In this document: positions 1 through 13,342 of the stretch, piece by piece
Numbering within the stretch: the stretch's first letter is position 1
Layout: each line of letters begins with the position of its first letter
NCBI GenBank assembly: GCA_037974665.1
Contig: CM075773.1
Coordinates: forward strand, 19,892,146-19,956,145
Reading direction: 5' to 3'
Length of the DNA: 64,000 bases
From: Ehretia macrophylla
Lineage: Eukaryota; Streptophyta; Magnoliopsida; Boraginales; Ehretiaceae
The notes under the pieces: generated by a model
Databases searched by the model: none
Seen by the model: only the letters and a program-made list of their open reading frames with translations
What the model was told of the DNA's origin: nothing
Made by a program: the position numbers and the translations under genes

Positions 1-3000
1 GCTCGAAAAAAAGGCCCAGCAAAGCATGCTTCGATGCCCCGCCGTAGAGCTCTCGGAGTGCTTTCCAACGGTATGTTGTGGGCCGCGTAACTCCTTGCGG
101 ATCAAAAGTTATGGGCTGCGGACCGTCAGAGAGGTCCCAAGCCACACGACCTCGGTTTACCGGCCCAGCCTCCACGTGATGCGGAGTTGCCTTGCCCAAT
201 GTGCCGTGGGATTGAGTAACAGAAATGTAGCGGATTAGGTTGTCGTCCTTTTCGCGGCTCATGACGCGCGATCTGGGACGAAAAAACAGTGCAAAAGAAG
301 AAAAGTGTCGCAAAACTGATAAAATCGTTCGATTTTGGGCTCCGAAAAAAGGTCCAGCAAAGCGGGATAAGCCGCCCCGCCATAGAGCTCTCGGAGAGCT
401 TTCCAACGGTATGCTGTAGGCCGCGTAACTCCTTGCGGATCAAAAGTTATGGGCTCCGGAGGGACAGAGACCTAGTCCCAGGCCACACGACCTCGGTTTG
501 CGGGCCCAGCCTCCACGTGATGCGAAGTTACCATGCCCAAGTTGCTGTGGGATTCGGCAACAGAAATGTGACGGATTTGGTTGTCGTCCTTTTTGCGGTT
601 CACGACGCGCGATCTGGGACGGAAAAATAGCCCAAAAGAAGAAAAGTGTCCTGAAACTGATGGAAACTTTCGATTTTGGCCTCAAAAAAAAGTCCAAGCG
701 AAGCGAGATTAGCTGCCCCGTCGTAGAGCTCTCGGAGAGCTTTCCAACGGTATGCTGTGGCCACGTAACTACTTGCGGATCAAAAGTTATGGGCTCCGGA
801 GCGACGGAGACCGGGTCCCAAGCCACACGACCTCGGTTTACAGGCCCAGCCTCCACGTGATGCGAAGTTTCCTTGCCCAAGGTGCCGTGGGATTCGGTAA
901 CAGAAATGTGACGGATTAGGTTGTCGATCTTTACACGGCTCACGACGCGCGATCTGGGTCCGAAAAACAGTGCAAAAGAAGAAAAGTGTCCTGAAATTGA
1001 TAAAAACGTTCGATTTTGGGCTCCGAAAAAAGGCCCAGCGAAGCGGGCTTTGCTGCCTCGCCGTAAAGCACTCGGAGTGCTTTCCAACGGTATGCCGTGG
1101 GTCGCCTAACTCCTTGCGGATCAAAAGTTATGGGCTCCGGAGGGACAGAGACCTAGTCCCAGGCCACACGACCTCGGTTTGCGGGCCCAGCCTCCACGTG
1201 ATGCGAAGTTGCCTTGCCCAAGTTGCCGTGGGATTCGGTAACAGAAATCTGACGAATTTGGTTGTCGTCTTTTTTGCGGCTCACGACGAGCGATTTGGGA
1301 CGGAAAAACAGCCCAAAAGAAGAAAAGTGTCCCGAAATTGATGAAATCGTTCGATGTTGGGCTCCGAAAAAAGGCCCAGCGAAGCGGGTTTAGCTGCCCC
1401 GTCGTAGAGATCTCGGAGAGCTTTCCAACGATATGCTGTGGGCTGCGTAACTACTTGCGGATCAAAAGTTATGGGCTCCGGAGGGACAGGGACCGGGTCC
1501 CAGGCCACACGACCTCGGTTTGCGGGCCCAGCCTCCACGTGATGCGAAGTTACCTTGCCCAAGGTGCCGTGGGATTCGGCAACAGAAATGTGACAGAATA
1601 GGTTGTCGTCCTTTTTACGGCTCACGACGCGCGATTTGGGACGAAAAAACAGCGTAAAAGAAGAAAAGTGTACCGAAACTGATGAAAATGTTCGATTTTG
1701 AGCTTAGAAAAATGTCCCAGCAAAGCGGGCTTAGCTGCCCTGTCGTAGAGCTCTCGGAGAGCTTTCCAACGGTATGCTGTGGGCCGCGTAACTTCTTGCA
1801 GATCAAAAGTTATGGGCTCCGGACCGTCAGAGACCTGGTCCCAAGCCACACGACCTCGGTTTGCGGGCCCAGCCTCCATGTGATGCGAAGCTGTCTTGCC
1901 CAAGGTGCCATGGGATTCGGTAACAGAAATGTGACGGATTAGGTTGTCGTCCTTTTCGCGGCTCACGACGTGCGAACTGGGACGAAAAAACAGCGCAAAA
2001 GAAGAAAAGTGTCCTGAAACTGATGGAAACGTTTGATTTTGGCCTCAAAAAAAAGTCCAAGCGAAGCGAGATTAGCTGCACCGTCGTAGAGCTCTCGGAG
2101 AGCTTTCCAACGATATGCTGTGGGCCGCGTAACTACTTGCGGATCAAAAGTTATGGGCTCCGGGGCAACGGAGCCCAGGACCCAAGCCACACGACCTCGG
2201 TTTGCGGGCCCAGCCTCCCTGTGATGCGAAGTTGCCGTGCCCAAGGTGCCGTGGGATCCGGTAACAGAAATGTGACGGATTAGGTTATCGTCCTTTCAGC
2301 GGCTCACGACGCGCGATCTGGGACGAAAAAACAGCGCAAAAAAAGAAAAGTGTCCTGAAACTGATGGAAACGTTCGATTTTGGCCTCAAAAAAAAGTCCA
2401 AGCGAAGCGAGATTAGCTGCCCCGTGATAGAGCTCTCGGAGAGCTTTCCAACGGCAAGCTGTGGGCCACGTAACTACTTGCGGATCAAAAGTTATGGGCT
2501 CCGGAGCGACGGAGACCGGGTCCCAAGCCACACGACCTCGGTTTGCTGGCCCAGCCTCCACGTGATGCGAAGTTGCCTTGCCCAAGGTGCCGTGGGATTC
2601 GGTAACAGAAATGTGACGGATTTGGTTGTCGTCCTTTTCGCGGCTCACGACGCGCGATCTGGTTCGGAAAAACAGTGCAAAAGAAGAAAAGTGTGCCGAA
2701 ACTGATGAAAACGTTCGATTTTGGGCTCGAAAAAAAGGCCCAGCGAAGCAAGCTTCGCTGCCCCGTCGTAGAGCTCTCGTAGTGCTTTCCAACGGTATGT
2801 TGTGGGCCGCGTAACTCGTTGCGGATCAAAAGTTATGGGCTCTGGCCCGTCAGAGAGGTCCCAAGCCACACGACCTCGGTTTGCGGGCCCAGCCTCCACG
2901 TGATGCGAAGTTGCCTTGCCCAAGGTGCCGTGAGATTCAGTAACAGAAATGTAGTGGATTAGGTTGTCGTCCTTTTCGCGGCTTACGACGCGCGATCTGG

Positions 3001-3039
3001 GACGGAAAAACAGCACAAAAGAAGAAAAGTGTCCCGAAA

Positions 3040-3960
3040 CTGATGAAAACGTTCGATTTTGGGCTCCGAAAAGAGTCCCAGCAAAGCGGGCATAGCTGCC
3101 CCGCCGTAGAGCTCTCTGAGAGCTTTCCAACGGTATGCTGTGGGCCGCGTAACTCCTTGTGGATAAAAAGTTATGGTCTCCGGACCGTCAGAGAGGTCCC
3201 AAGCCACACGACCTCGGTTTGCGGGCCCAGCCTCCATGTGATGCGAAGTTGTCTTGCCCAAGGTGCCGTGGGATTCGGTAACAGAAATGTGACTGATTTG
3301 GTTGTCGTCCTTTTCGCGGCTCACGACGCGCGATCTGGGACGGAAAAACAGCCCAAAAGAAGAAAAGTGTCCTGAAACTGATGGAAACGTTCGATTTTGG
3401 CCTCAAAAAAAAGTCCAAGCGAAGCGAGATTAGCTGCCCCGTCGTAGAGCTCTATGAGAGCTTTCCAACGGTATGCTGTAGGCCGCGTAACTTCTTGCAG
3501 ATCAAAAGTTATGGGCTCCGGATCGACGGAGACCGGGTCCCAATCCACACGACCTCGGTTTGCGGGCCCAACATCCACGTGATGCGAAGTTGCCTTGCCT
3601 AAGGTGCCGTGGGATTCGGTAACAAAAATTTAACGGATTAGGTTATTGTCCTTTTTGCGGCTCACGACGCGCGATCTGGGACGAAAAAACAACGCAAAAG
3701 AAGAAAAGTGTCCTGAAACTGATGGAAACGTTCGATTTTTGCCTCAAAAAAAAGTCCAAGCGAAGCGAGATTAGCTGCCTCGTCGTAGAGCTCTCGGAGA
3801 GCTTTCCAACGGTATGCTGTGGGTCGCGTAACTACTTGCGGATCAAAAGTTCTGGGCTCCGGAGGGATAGGGACCGGGTCCCAGGCCACACGACCTCGGT
3901 TTGTGGGCCCAGCCTCCACGTGATGCGAAGTTGTCTGGCCCAAGGTGCCTTGGGATTCGA
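3040..3960. repeat. Part of five-monomer higher-order repeat, copy 1
   Basis: This block matches about 4,745-5,665 at an offset of 1,705 bp, or five monomers. Shared rare variants include CCGAAAAGAGTCCCAG, GGATCGACGG followed by GGCCCAACATCCACG, and GGTTATTGTCC followed by AAAAAACAACGC. Adjacent monomers lack this set, so the match reflects duplication of a multi-monomer block rather than the general monomer consensus. The limits are approximate. Confidence 0.75.
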
Positions 3961-4744
3961 TAACAGAAATGTGACGGATTAGATTGTCGTCCTTTTCCCG
4001 GCTCACGACGCGCGATCTAGGACGAAAAAACAGCGCAAAAGAAGAAAAGTGTCCCGAAACTGATAAAATCGTTCGATTTTGGTCTCCGAAAAAAGGTCCA
4101 GCAAAGCGGGCTTAGCTGCCCCGTCGCAAAGCTCTCGGAGAGCTTTCCAACGGTATGCTGTGGGCCGCATAACTCCTTGCGGATCAAAATTTATGGGCTC
4201 CGGAGGGACGGAGACCTAGTCCCAGGCCACACGACCTCGGTTTGCGGGCCCAGCCTCCACGTGATGCGAAGTTGCCTTGCCCAAGTTGCCGTTGGATTCG
4301 GTAACAGAAATGTGACGGAATTGTTTGTCGTCCTTTTCGCGGCTCACGACGCGAGATCTGGGACGCAAAAACAGGGCAAAAGAAGAAAAGTGTCCCGAAA
4401 CCAATGAAAACGTTCAATTTTGGGCTCCGAAAAGGGGCCTAGCGAAGCGGGCTTAGCTTCCCCGTCATAGAGCTCTCGGAGAGCTTTCCAACGGTATGCT
4501 GTGGGCCGCGTAACTACTTGCGGATCAAATGTTATGGGCTCCGGAGGGACAGGGACGGGGTCCCAGGCCATACGACCTCGGTTTGCGGGCCCATCCTCCA
4601 CCTGATGCGAAGTTGCCTTGCCCAAGGTGCCGTGGGATTCGGCAACAGAAATGTGACAGAATAGGCTGTCGTCCTTTTCGCGGCTCACGACGCGCGATCT
4701 GGGACGGAAAAACAGCGCAAATGAAGAAAAGTGTCCCGAAACTG

Positions 4745-5665
4745 ATGAAAACGTTCGATTTTGGGCTCCGAAAAGAGTCCCAGTAAAGCGGGCATAGTTG
4801 CCCCGCCGTAGAGCTCTCGGAGAGCTTTCCAACGGTATGCTGTGGGCCGCGTAACTTCTTGCAGATCAAAAGTTATGGGCTCCGGACCGTCAAAGACCTG
4901 GTCCCAAGCCACACGACCTCGGTATGCGGGCCCAGCCTCCATGTGATGCGAAGTTGTCTTACCCAAGGTGCCGTGGGATTCGGTAACAGAAATGTGACGG
5001 ATTAGGTTGTCGTCCTTTTTGCGGCTCACGACGCGCGAACTGGGACGAAAAAACAGCGCAAAAGAAGAAAAGTGTTCTGAAACTGATGGAAACATTCGAT
5101 TTTGGCCTCAAAAAAAAGTCCAAGCGAAGCAAGATTAGCTGCCCCGTCGTAGAGCTCTCGGAGAGCTTTCCAACGGTATGCTGTGGGCCGCGTAACTACA
5201 TGCGGATCAAAAGTTATGGGCTCCGGATCGACGGAGACCGGGTCCCAAGCCACACGACCTCGGTTTGCGGGCCCAACATCCACGTGATGCGAAGTTGCCT
5301 TGCCCAAGGTGCCGTGGGATTCGGTAACAGAAATTTAACGAATTAGGTTATTGTCCTTTTTGCGGCTCACGACGCGCGATCTGGGACGAAAAAACAACGC
5401 AAAAGAAGAAAAGTGTCCTGAAACTGATGGAAACATTCGATTTTTGCCTCAAAAAAAGTCCAAGCGAAGCGAGATTAGCTGCCTCGTCGTAGAGCTCTCG
5501 GAGAGCTTTCCAACGGTATGCTGTGGGCCGTGTAACTACTTGCGGATCAAAAGTTATGGGCTCCGGAGCGACGGAGACCGGGTCCCAAGCCACACGACCT
5601 CGGTTTGCTGGCCCAGCCTCCACGTGATGCGAAGTTGCCTTGCCCAAGGTGCCGTGGGATTTGGT
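4745..5665. repeat. Part of five-monomer higher-order repeat, copy 2
   Basis: This is the second copy of the block at 3,040-3,960. ACATCCACG lies at 3,571 in copy 1 and 5,276 in copy 2, which gives the 1,705-bp offset. The copies have since diverged by scattered substitutions. Confidence 0.75.
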
Positions 5666-7199
5666 AACAGAAATGTGACGGATTAGGTTGTCGTCCTTTT
5701 CGCGGCTCACGACGAGCGATCTGGGTCAGAAAAACAGTGCAAAAGAAGAAAAGTGTCCCGAAACTGATGAAAACGTTTGATTTTGGGCTCCGAAAAAAAG
5801 GCCCAGCGAAGCGAGCTTGGCTGCCTCGCCGTAGAGCTCTCGGAGTGCTTTCCAACGGTATGCTGTGGGCCGCGTAACTCCTTGTGGATAAAAAGTTATG
5901 GTCTCCGGACCGTCAGAGAGGTCCCAAGCCACACGACCTCGGTTTGCGGGCCCAGCCTCCACGTGATGCGAAGTTGCCTTGCCCAAGGTGCCGTGAGATT
6001 CAGTAACAGAAATGTAGCGGATTAGGTTGTCGTCCTTTTCGCGGCTCATGAAGCGCGATCTGGGACGAAAAATTAGCGCAAAAGAAGAAAAGTGTCCCGA
6101 AACTGATAAAATCGTTCGATTTTGGTCTCCGAAAAAAGGTCCAGCAAAGTGTGCTTAGCTGCCCCATCGTAGAGCTCTCGGAGAGCTTTCCAACGGTATG
6201 TTGTGGGCCACGTAACTCCTTGCGGATCAAAAGTTATGGGCTCCGGAGGGACAGAGACCTAGTCCCAGGCCACACGACCTCGGTTTGCTGGCCCAGCCTC
6301 CACGTGATGCGAAGTTGCCTTGCCCAAGTTGCCGTGGGATTCGGTAACAGAAATGTGACGGATTTGGTTGTCGTCCTTTTCGCGGCTCACGACGCGCGAT
6401 CTGGGACGGAAAAACAGCCCAAAAGAAGAAAAGTATCCCGAAACTGATGAAAACGTTCGATTTTGGGCACCGAAAAAAGGCCCAGCGAAGCGGGCTTGGC
6501 TGCCCCGTCGTAGAGCTCTCGGAGAGCTTTCCAACGGTATGCTGTGGGCTACGTAACTACTTGCGGATCAAAATTTATGGGCTCCGGAGGGACAGAGACC
6601 GGGTCCCAGGCCACACGACCTCGGTTTGCGGGCCCAGCCTCCACGTGATGCGAAGTTGCCTTGCCCAAGGTGCCATAAGATTCGGCAACAGAAATGTGAC
6701 GGAATAGGTTGTCGTCCTTTTCGCGGCTCACGACACGCGATCTGGGACGGATAAACAACGTAAAAGAAGAAAAGTATCCCGAAACTGATGAAAACGTTCG
6801 ATTTTGGGCTTCGAAAAAAGTCCCAGCATAGCTGGCATAGCTACCTCACCGTAAAGCTCTCGGAGAGCTTTCGAACGGTATGCTGTGGGCCGCGTAACTC
6901 CTTGCGGATCAAAAGTTATGGGCTCCGGACCGTCAGAGACTTGGTCCTAAGCCACACGACCTCGGTTTGCGGGCCCAGCCTCCACGTGATGCGAAGTTGC
7001 CATGCCCAAGGTGCTGTGGGATTCGGTAACAGAAATGTGACGGATTAGGTTGTCGTCCTTTTCGCGGCTCACGAGGCGCGATCTGGGACGAAAAAACAGC
7101 GTAAAAGAAGAAAAGTGTCCCGAAACTGATGAAATCGTTCGATTTTAGGGTCCGAAAAAAGGCCCAGCAAAGCAAGCATTGCTGGCCCGTCGTAGAGCT

Positions 7200-9090
7200 C
7201 TCGGTGAGCTTTCTAACGGTATGCTGTGGGACGCGTAACTCCTTGCGGATCAAAAGTTATGTGCTCCGGAGCGACAGAGACCTGGTCCCAAGCCACATAA
7301 CCTCGGTTTGTGGCCCCAGCCTCCACGTGATGCGAAGTTGTCTTGCCCAAAGTGCCGTGGGATTCGGTAACAGAAATGTGACGGATTAGGTTGTCGTCCT
7401 TTTCGAGGCTCACGACGCGCGATTTGGGATTGAAAAATAGCGCAAAAGAAGAAAAGTGTCCCGAAACTGATGAAAACGTTCGATTTTGGGCTCAAAAAAA
7501 AGTCCCAACGAAGCGAGATTAGCTGCCCTATCGGAGCGCTCTCGGAGAGCTTTCCAACGGTATGCCGTGGGTCGCCTAACTCCTTGCGGATCAAAAGTTA
7601 TGGGCTCCGGAGCGACGGAGACCTGGTCCCAAGCCACACGACCTCGGTTTGCGAGCCCAGCCTCCACGTGATGCGAAGTTGCCTTGCCGAAGGTGCCGTG
7701 GGATTCGGTAACAGAAATGTGACGGATTAGGTTCTCGTCCTTTTCGCGGCTCACGACACGCGATCTGGGACGGAAAAACAGCGCAAAAGAAGAAAAGTGT
7801 CCCGAAACTGATGAAAACGTTCGATTTTGGGCTCCGAAAAAAGGCCAGCGATGCGAGATTCGTAGTCCCGCCGTAAAGCTCTCGGAGAACTTTCCAACGG
7901 TATGCTGTGGGCCGCGTAACTACTTGCGGATCAAAAGTTATGGACTCCGGAGGGACAGAGACCTGGTCCCAGGCCACACGACCTCGGTTTGCGGGCCCAG
8001 CCTCCACGTGATGCGAAGTTGCCTTGCCCAAGGTGCCATGGGATTCGGTAACAGAAATGTGACCGATTATGTTGTCGTCCTTTTTGCGGCTCACGATGCG
8101 CGATTTGGGACGGAAAAACAGCGCAAAAGAAGAAAAGTGTCCCGAAACTGATGAAAACGTTCAATTTTGGGCTCCAAAAAAAGTCCAGCAAAGTGAGCTT
8201 CGTAGTCCCACCGTAAAGCTCTCGGAGAGCTTTCCAACGGTATGCTGTGGGACGCGTAACTACTTGCGGATAAAAAGTTATGGACTCCGGAGGGACAGAG
8301 ACCTGGTCCCAGGCCACACGACCTCGGTCGCGGGCCCAGCCTCCACGTGATGCGAAGTTGTCTTGCCCAAGGTGCCGTAGGATTCGGTAACATAAATGTG
8401 GCGGATGAGGTTGTCGTCCTTTTCGCGGCTCACGACGCGCGATCTGGGACGGAAAAACAGAGCAAAAGAAGAAAAGTGTCCCAAAACTGATGAAAACGTT
8501 CAATTTTGGGCTCAAAAAAAAGTCCCAGCGAACCGAAATTAGCTGCCCCGTCGTAGAGCTCTCGGAGAGCTTTCTAACGGTATGCAGTGGGCCGCGTAAC
8601 TCGTTCCGGATCAAAAGTTATGGGCTCCGGAGCGACAGAGACCTGGTCCCAAGCCACACGACATCGGTTTGCGGGCCCAGCCTCCACGTAATAGGAAGTT
8701 GTATTGCCCAAGGTGCCGTGGGATTCGGTAACAGAAATGTGACGGATTAGGTTGTCGTCCTTTTCGCGGCTCTCGACGCGCGATCTGGGACGAAATAACA
8801 GCGCAAAAGAAGAAAAGTATCCCGAAACTGATGAAAACGTTCGATTTTGGGCTCCGAAAAAAGGCCCAGCAAAGCGAGCTTAGCTTCCCCGCCGTAGAGC
8901 TCTCGGAGTGCTTTCCAACGGTATGCTGTGGGCCGCGTAACTCCTTCCGAATCAAAAGTTATGGGCTCCGTAGCGACGGAGACCTGGTCCCAAGCCACAC
9001 GACCTCGGTTTGCGGGCCCAGCCTCCTCGTGATGCGAAGTTGCCTTGCCCAAGGTACCGTGGGATTTGGTAACAGAAATGTGACGGATTA
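7200..9090. repeat. Nine-monomer higher-order repeat block, copy 1
   Basis: This block matches about 10,270-12,160 at an offset of 3,066-3,067 bp, or nine monomers. Shared rare variants include CCACATAACCTCGG followed by TGTGGCCCCAGCC, GTGGGTCGCCTAACTCC, GGCCAGCGATGCGAG, and CACGACATCGG followed by CCACGTAATAGGAAG. The next stretch, about 9,090-10,270, does not show the matching variants at the same offset. The regular repetition is therefore partial. Confidence 0.85.
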
Positions 9091-10269
9091 GGTTGTCGTC
9101 CTTTTCGCGGCTCACGACGTGCGATCTGGGACGAAAAAACAACGAAAAAGAAAAAAAGTGTCCCGAAACTGATGAAAACGTTCAATTTTGGCCTCCGAAA
9201 ATAGGCCCAGCAAAGCGAGCTTCGCAGCCCCGCCGTAGATCTCTCGAAGTGCTTTCCAACGGTATGCTGTGGGCCGCGTAACTCCTTGCGGATCAAAAGT
9301 TATGGGCTCCAGAGCGACAGAGACCTGGTCCCAAGCCACACGGCCTCGGTTTGCGGGCCCAGCCTCCACGTGATGCGAAGTTACCTTGCCCATGGTGCCG
9401 TGGGATTCGGTAACAGAAATGTGACGGATTAGGTTGTCGTCCTTTTCGCGGCTCACGACGCGCGATCTGGGACGAAAAAATAGCACAAAAGAAGAAAAGT
9501 GTCCCGAAACTGATAAAAACGTTCAATTTTGTTCTCCGAAAAATGGCCCAGCAAAGCGGGCTTAGCTGCCCCGCCGTAGAGCTCTCGGAGAGCTTTCCAA
9601 CGGTATGCTGTGGGCCGCGTAACTCCTTGCAGATGAAAAGTTATGGGCTCCGGAGGGACAGAGACCAAGTCCCAGGCCACACGACCTCGGTTTGCGGGCC
9701 CAGCCTCCACGTGATGCGAAGTAGCCTTACACAAGGTGCCGTGGGATTCGGTAACAGAAATGTGGCGGATTAGGTTGTCGTCCTTTTTCCGGCTCACGAT
9801 GCGCGATCTGGGACGAAAAAACAGCGCAAAAGAAGAAAAGTGTCCCGAAACTGATGAAAACGTTCGATTTTGGGCTCAGAAAAAAGTCCCAGCTAAGCGA
9901 GATTAGCTGCCCCGTCGTAGAGCTCTCAGAGAGCTTTCCAACGGTATGCTGTGGGTCGCCTAACTCCTTGCGGATCAAAAGTTATGGGCTCTGGAGCGAC
10001 GGATACCTGGTCCCAAGCCACACGACCTCGGTTTTCGGGCCCAGCCTCCACATGATGCGAAGTTGTCTTGCCCAAGGTGTCGTAGGATTTGGTAACAGAA
10101 ATGTGACGGATTAGGTTGTCGTCCTTTTCGCGGCTAACGACGCGCGATCTGGGACGAAAAAACAGCGCAAAAGAAGAAAAGTGTCCCGAAGCTGATGAAA
10201 ACGTTCGATTTTGGGCTCCGAAAAAAGGCCCAGTCAAGCGAGCTTTGCTGCCCCACCGTAGAGCTCTTT

Positions 10270-12160
10270 GAGAGCTTTCTAACGGTATGCTGTGGGACGC
10301 GTAACTCCTTGCGGATCAAAAGTTATGGGCTCCGGAGCGACAGAGACCTGGTCCCAAGCCACATAACCTCGGTTTGTGGCCCCAGCCTCCATGTGATGCG
10401 AAGTTGTCTTGCCCAAAGTGCCGTGGGATTCGGTAACAGAAATGTGACGGATTAGGTTGTCGTCCTTTTCGAGGCTCACGACGCGCGATTTGGGACAGAA
10501 AAATAGCGCAAAAGAAGAAAAGTGTCCCGAAACTGATGAAAACGTTCGATTTTGGGCTCAAAAAAAAGTCCCAGCGAAGCGAGAATAGCTTCCCCATCGG
10601 AGAGCTCTCGGAGAGCTTTCCAACGGTATGCCGTGGGTCGCCTAACTCCTTGCGGATCAAAAGTTATGGGCTCCGGAGCGACGGAGACCTGGTCCCAAGC
10701 CACACGACCTCGGTTTGCGAGCCCAGCCTCCACGTGATGCGAAGTTGCCTTGCCGAAGGTGCCATGGGATTCGGTAACAGAAATGTGACGGATTAGGTTC
10801 TCGTCCTTTTCGCGGCTCACGACACGCGATCTGGGACGGAAAAACAGCGCAAAAGAAGAAAAGTGTCCCGAAACTGATGAAAACGTTCGATTTTGGGCTC
10901 CGAAAAAAGGCCAGCGATGCGAGCTTTGTTGTCCCGCCGTAAAGCTCTCGGAGAACTTTCCAACGGTATGCTGTGGGCCGCGTAACTACTTGGGGATCAA
11001 AAGTTATGGACTCCGGAGGGACAGAGACCTGGTCCCAGGCCACACGACCTCGGTTTGCGGGCCCAGCCTCCACGTGATGCGAAGTTGCCTTGCCCAAGGT
11101 GCCGTGGGATTCGGTAACAGAAATGTGACCGATTATGTTGTCGTCCTTTTTGCGGCTCACGATGCGCGATCTGGGACGGAAAATCAGCGCAAAAGAAGAA
11201 AAGTGTCCCAAAACTGATGAAAACGTTCAATTTTGGGCTCCAAAAAAAGTCCAGCGAAGCAAGCTTCGTAGTCCCACCGTAAAGCACTCGGAGAGCTTTC
11301 CAACGGTATGCTGTGGGCCGCGTAACTACTTGCGAATCAAAAGTTATGGACTCCGGAGGGACAGAGACCTGGTCCCAGGCCACACGACCTCGGTTCGCGG
11401 GCCCAGCCTCCACGTGATGCGAAGTTGTCTTGCCCAAGGTGCCGTAGGATTCGGTAACAGAAATGTGGCGGATTAGGTTGTCGTCTTTTTCGCGGCTCAT
11501 GACGCGCGATCTGGGACGGAAAAACAGAGCAAAAGAAGAAAAGTGTCCCGAAACTGATGAAAACGTTCAATTTTGGGCTCAAAAAAAAGTCCCAGCGAAC
11601 CGAAATTAGCTGCCCCGTCGTAGAGCTCTCGGAGAGCTTTCTAACGGTATGCGGTGGGCCGCGTAACTCCTTCTGGATCAAAAGTTATGGGCTCCGGAGC
11701 GACAGAGACCTGGTCCCAAGCCACACGACATCGGTTTGCTGGCCCAGCCTCCACGTAATAGGAAGTTGTATTGCCCAAGGTGCCGTGGGATTCGGTAACA
11801 GAAATGTGACAGATTAGGTTGTCGTCCTTTTCGCGGCTCTCGACGCGCGATCTGGGATGAAATAACAGCGCAAAAGAAGAAAAGTGTCCCAAAACTGATG
11901 AAAACGTTCGATTTTGGGCTCCGAAAAAAGGCCCAGCAAAGCGAGCTTAGCTTCCCCGCCGTAGAGCTCTCGGAGAGCTTTCCAACGGTATGCTGTGGGC
12001 CGCGTAACTCCTTCCGAATCAAAAGTTATGGGCTCCGTAGCGACGGAGACCTGGTCCCAAGCCACACGACCTCGGTTTGCGGGCCCAACCTCCACGTGAT
12101 GCGAAGTTGCCTCGCCCAAGGTGCCCAGGGATTCGGTAACAGAAATGTGGTGGATTAGGT
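10270..12160. repeat. Nine-monomer higher-order repeat block, copy 2
   Basis: This is the second copy of 7,200-9,090. ACATCGGTTT lies at 8,661 in copy 1 and 11,728 in copy 2, an offset of 3,067 bp. A third, partial and more diverged copy starts right of the LTR insertion at about 17,990. Confidence 0.85.
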
Positions 12161-12859
12161 TGTCGTCCTTTTCGAAGCTCACGACGCGCGATCTGGGACG
12201 AAAAAACATAGCAAAAGAAGAAAAGTGTCACGAAACTGATGAAAATGTTCAATTTTGGGGCTCAGAAAAAAGTCACAGCGAACCGAGATTAGCTGCCCCA
12301 TCATAGAGCTCTTGGAGAGCTTTCCAACGGTATGCAGTGGGCCGCCTAACTCCTTGCGGATCAAAAGTTATGGGCTCCGGAGCGACGGAGACCTGGTCCC
12401 AAGCCACACGACCTCGGTTTGTGGGCCCAGCCTCCACGTAATGGGAAGTTGTCTTGCCCAAGGTGCCGTGGGATTCGGTAACAGAAATGTGACGGATTAG
12501 GTTGTCGTCCTTTTTGTGGCTCACGACGCGCGATCTAGGACAGAAAAACAGCTCAAAAGAAGAAAAGTGTCCCGAAGCTGATGAAAACGTTCGATTTTAG
12601 GCTCCAAAAAAAGGCCCAGCCAAGCAAGCTTCGATGCCCCGCCGTAGAGCTCTCGGAGTGCTTTCCAACGATATGCTGTGGGCCGCGTAACTCCTTGCAG
12701 ATCAAAAGTTATGGGCTCCGGAGCGTCGGAGACCTGGTCCCAAGCCACACGACCTCGGTTTGCGGGCCCAGCCTCCACGTGATTCGAAGTTGCCTTGCTC
12801 AAGGTGCCGTGGGATTCGGTAATAGAAATGTGACGGATTAGGTAGTCGTCCTCTTCGCG

Positions 12860-13022
12860 GCTCACGACGCGCGATCTGGGACGGAAAAACAACGCAAAAG
12901 AAGAAAAGTGTCCCGAAATTGATGAAAACGTTCGATTTTGGCTCACGACGCGAAATCTGGGTCGGAAAAATAGCGCAAAGGAACAAACATGTCTTGACAC
13001 TGATGAAAACGTTCAATTTTGG
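12860..13022. repeat. 81-bp partial-monomer tandem duplication inside the array
   Basis: GGCTCACGACGCG... through ...GTTCGATTTTG occurs twice in a row, starting at 12,860 and 12,941. The monomer here is therefore about 422 bp instead of 341. The second copy has diverged strongly: it reads GGAACAAACATGTCTTGACAC where other monomers have GAAGAAAAGTGTCCCGAAAC. Offsets across this point, such as 12.6 kb to 21.0 kb, are off by about 81 bp from whole monomers, which supports the event. Confidence 0.9.
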
Positions 13023-13342
13023 GCTCCGAAAAAAGTCTCTGCAAAGCGGGCTTAGCTGCCCGTCGTAGAGCTCTCGGAGAGCTTTCCAACGGTATGCTGT
13101 GGGCCGCGTAACTCCCTGCGGATCAAAAGTTATGGGCTCCGCAATGACTGAGACCTGGTCCCAAGCCACACGACCTCGGTTTGCGGGCCCAGCCTCCACG
13201 TGATACGAAGTTGCCTTGCCCAAGGTGCCATAGGATTCGATACCAGAAATGTGACGGATTAGGTTGTCGTCCTTTTAGCGGCTCACGACTCGCGATCTGG
13301 GGAGAAAAAACAGCGCAAAAGAAGAAAAGTGTCCCGAAACTG

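Noticed and set aside
2267-2290. Telomere-like GATTAGG in each monomer
   Set aside because: It occurs once per monomer within GGATTAGGT and never in tandem runs of the plant telomere unit TTTAGGG.
7931-8614. A 227-residue minus-strand open frame and dozens of 86- and 114-residue frames on both strands
   Set aside because: They recur once per monomer, shift frame because 341 is not a multiple of 3, and overlap frames on the opposite strand. Their similarity is explained by satellite homogenisation. There is no recognisable domain. The longer ones merely lack a stop in one particular monomer pair.
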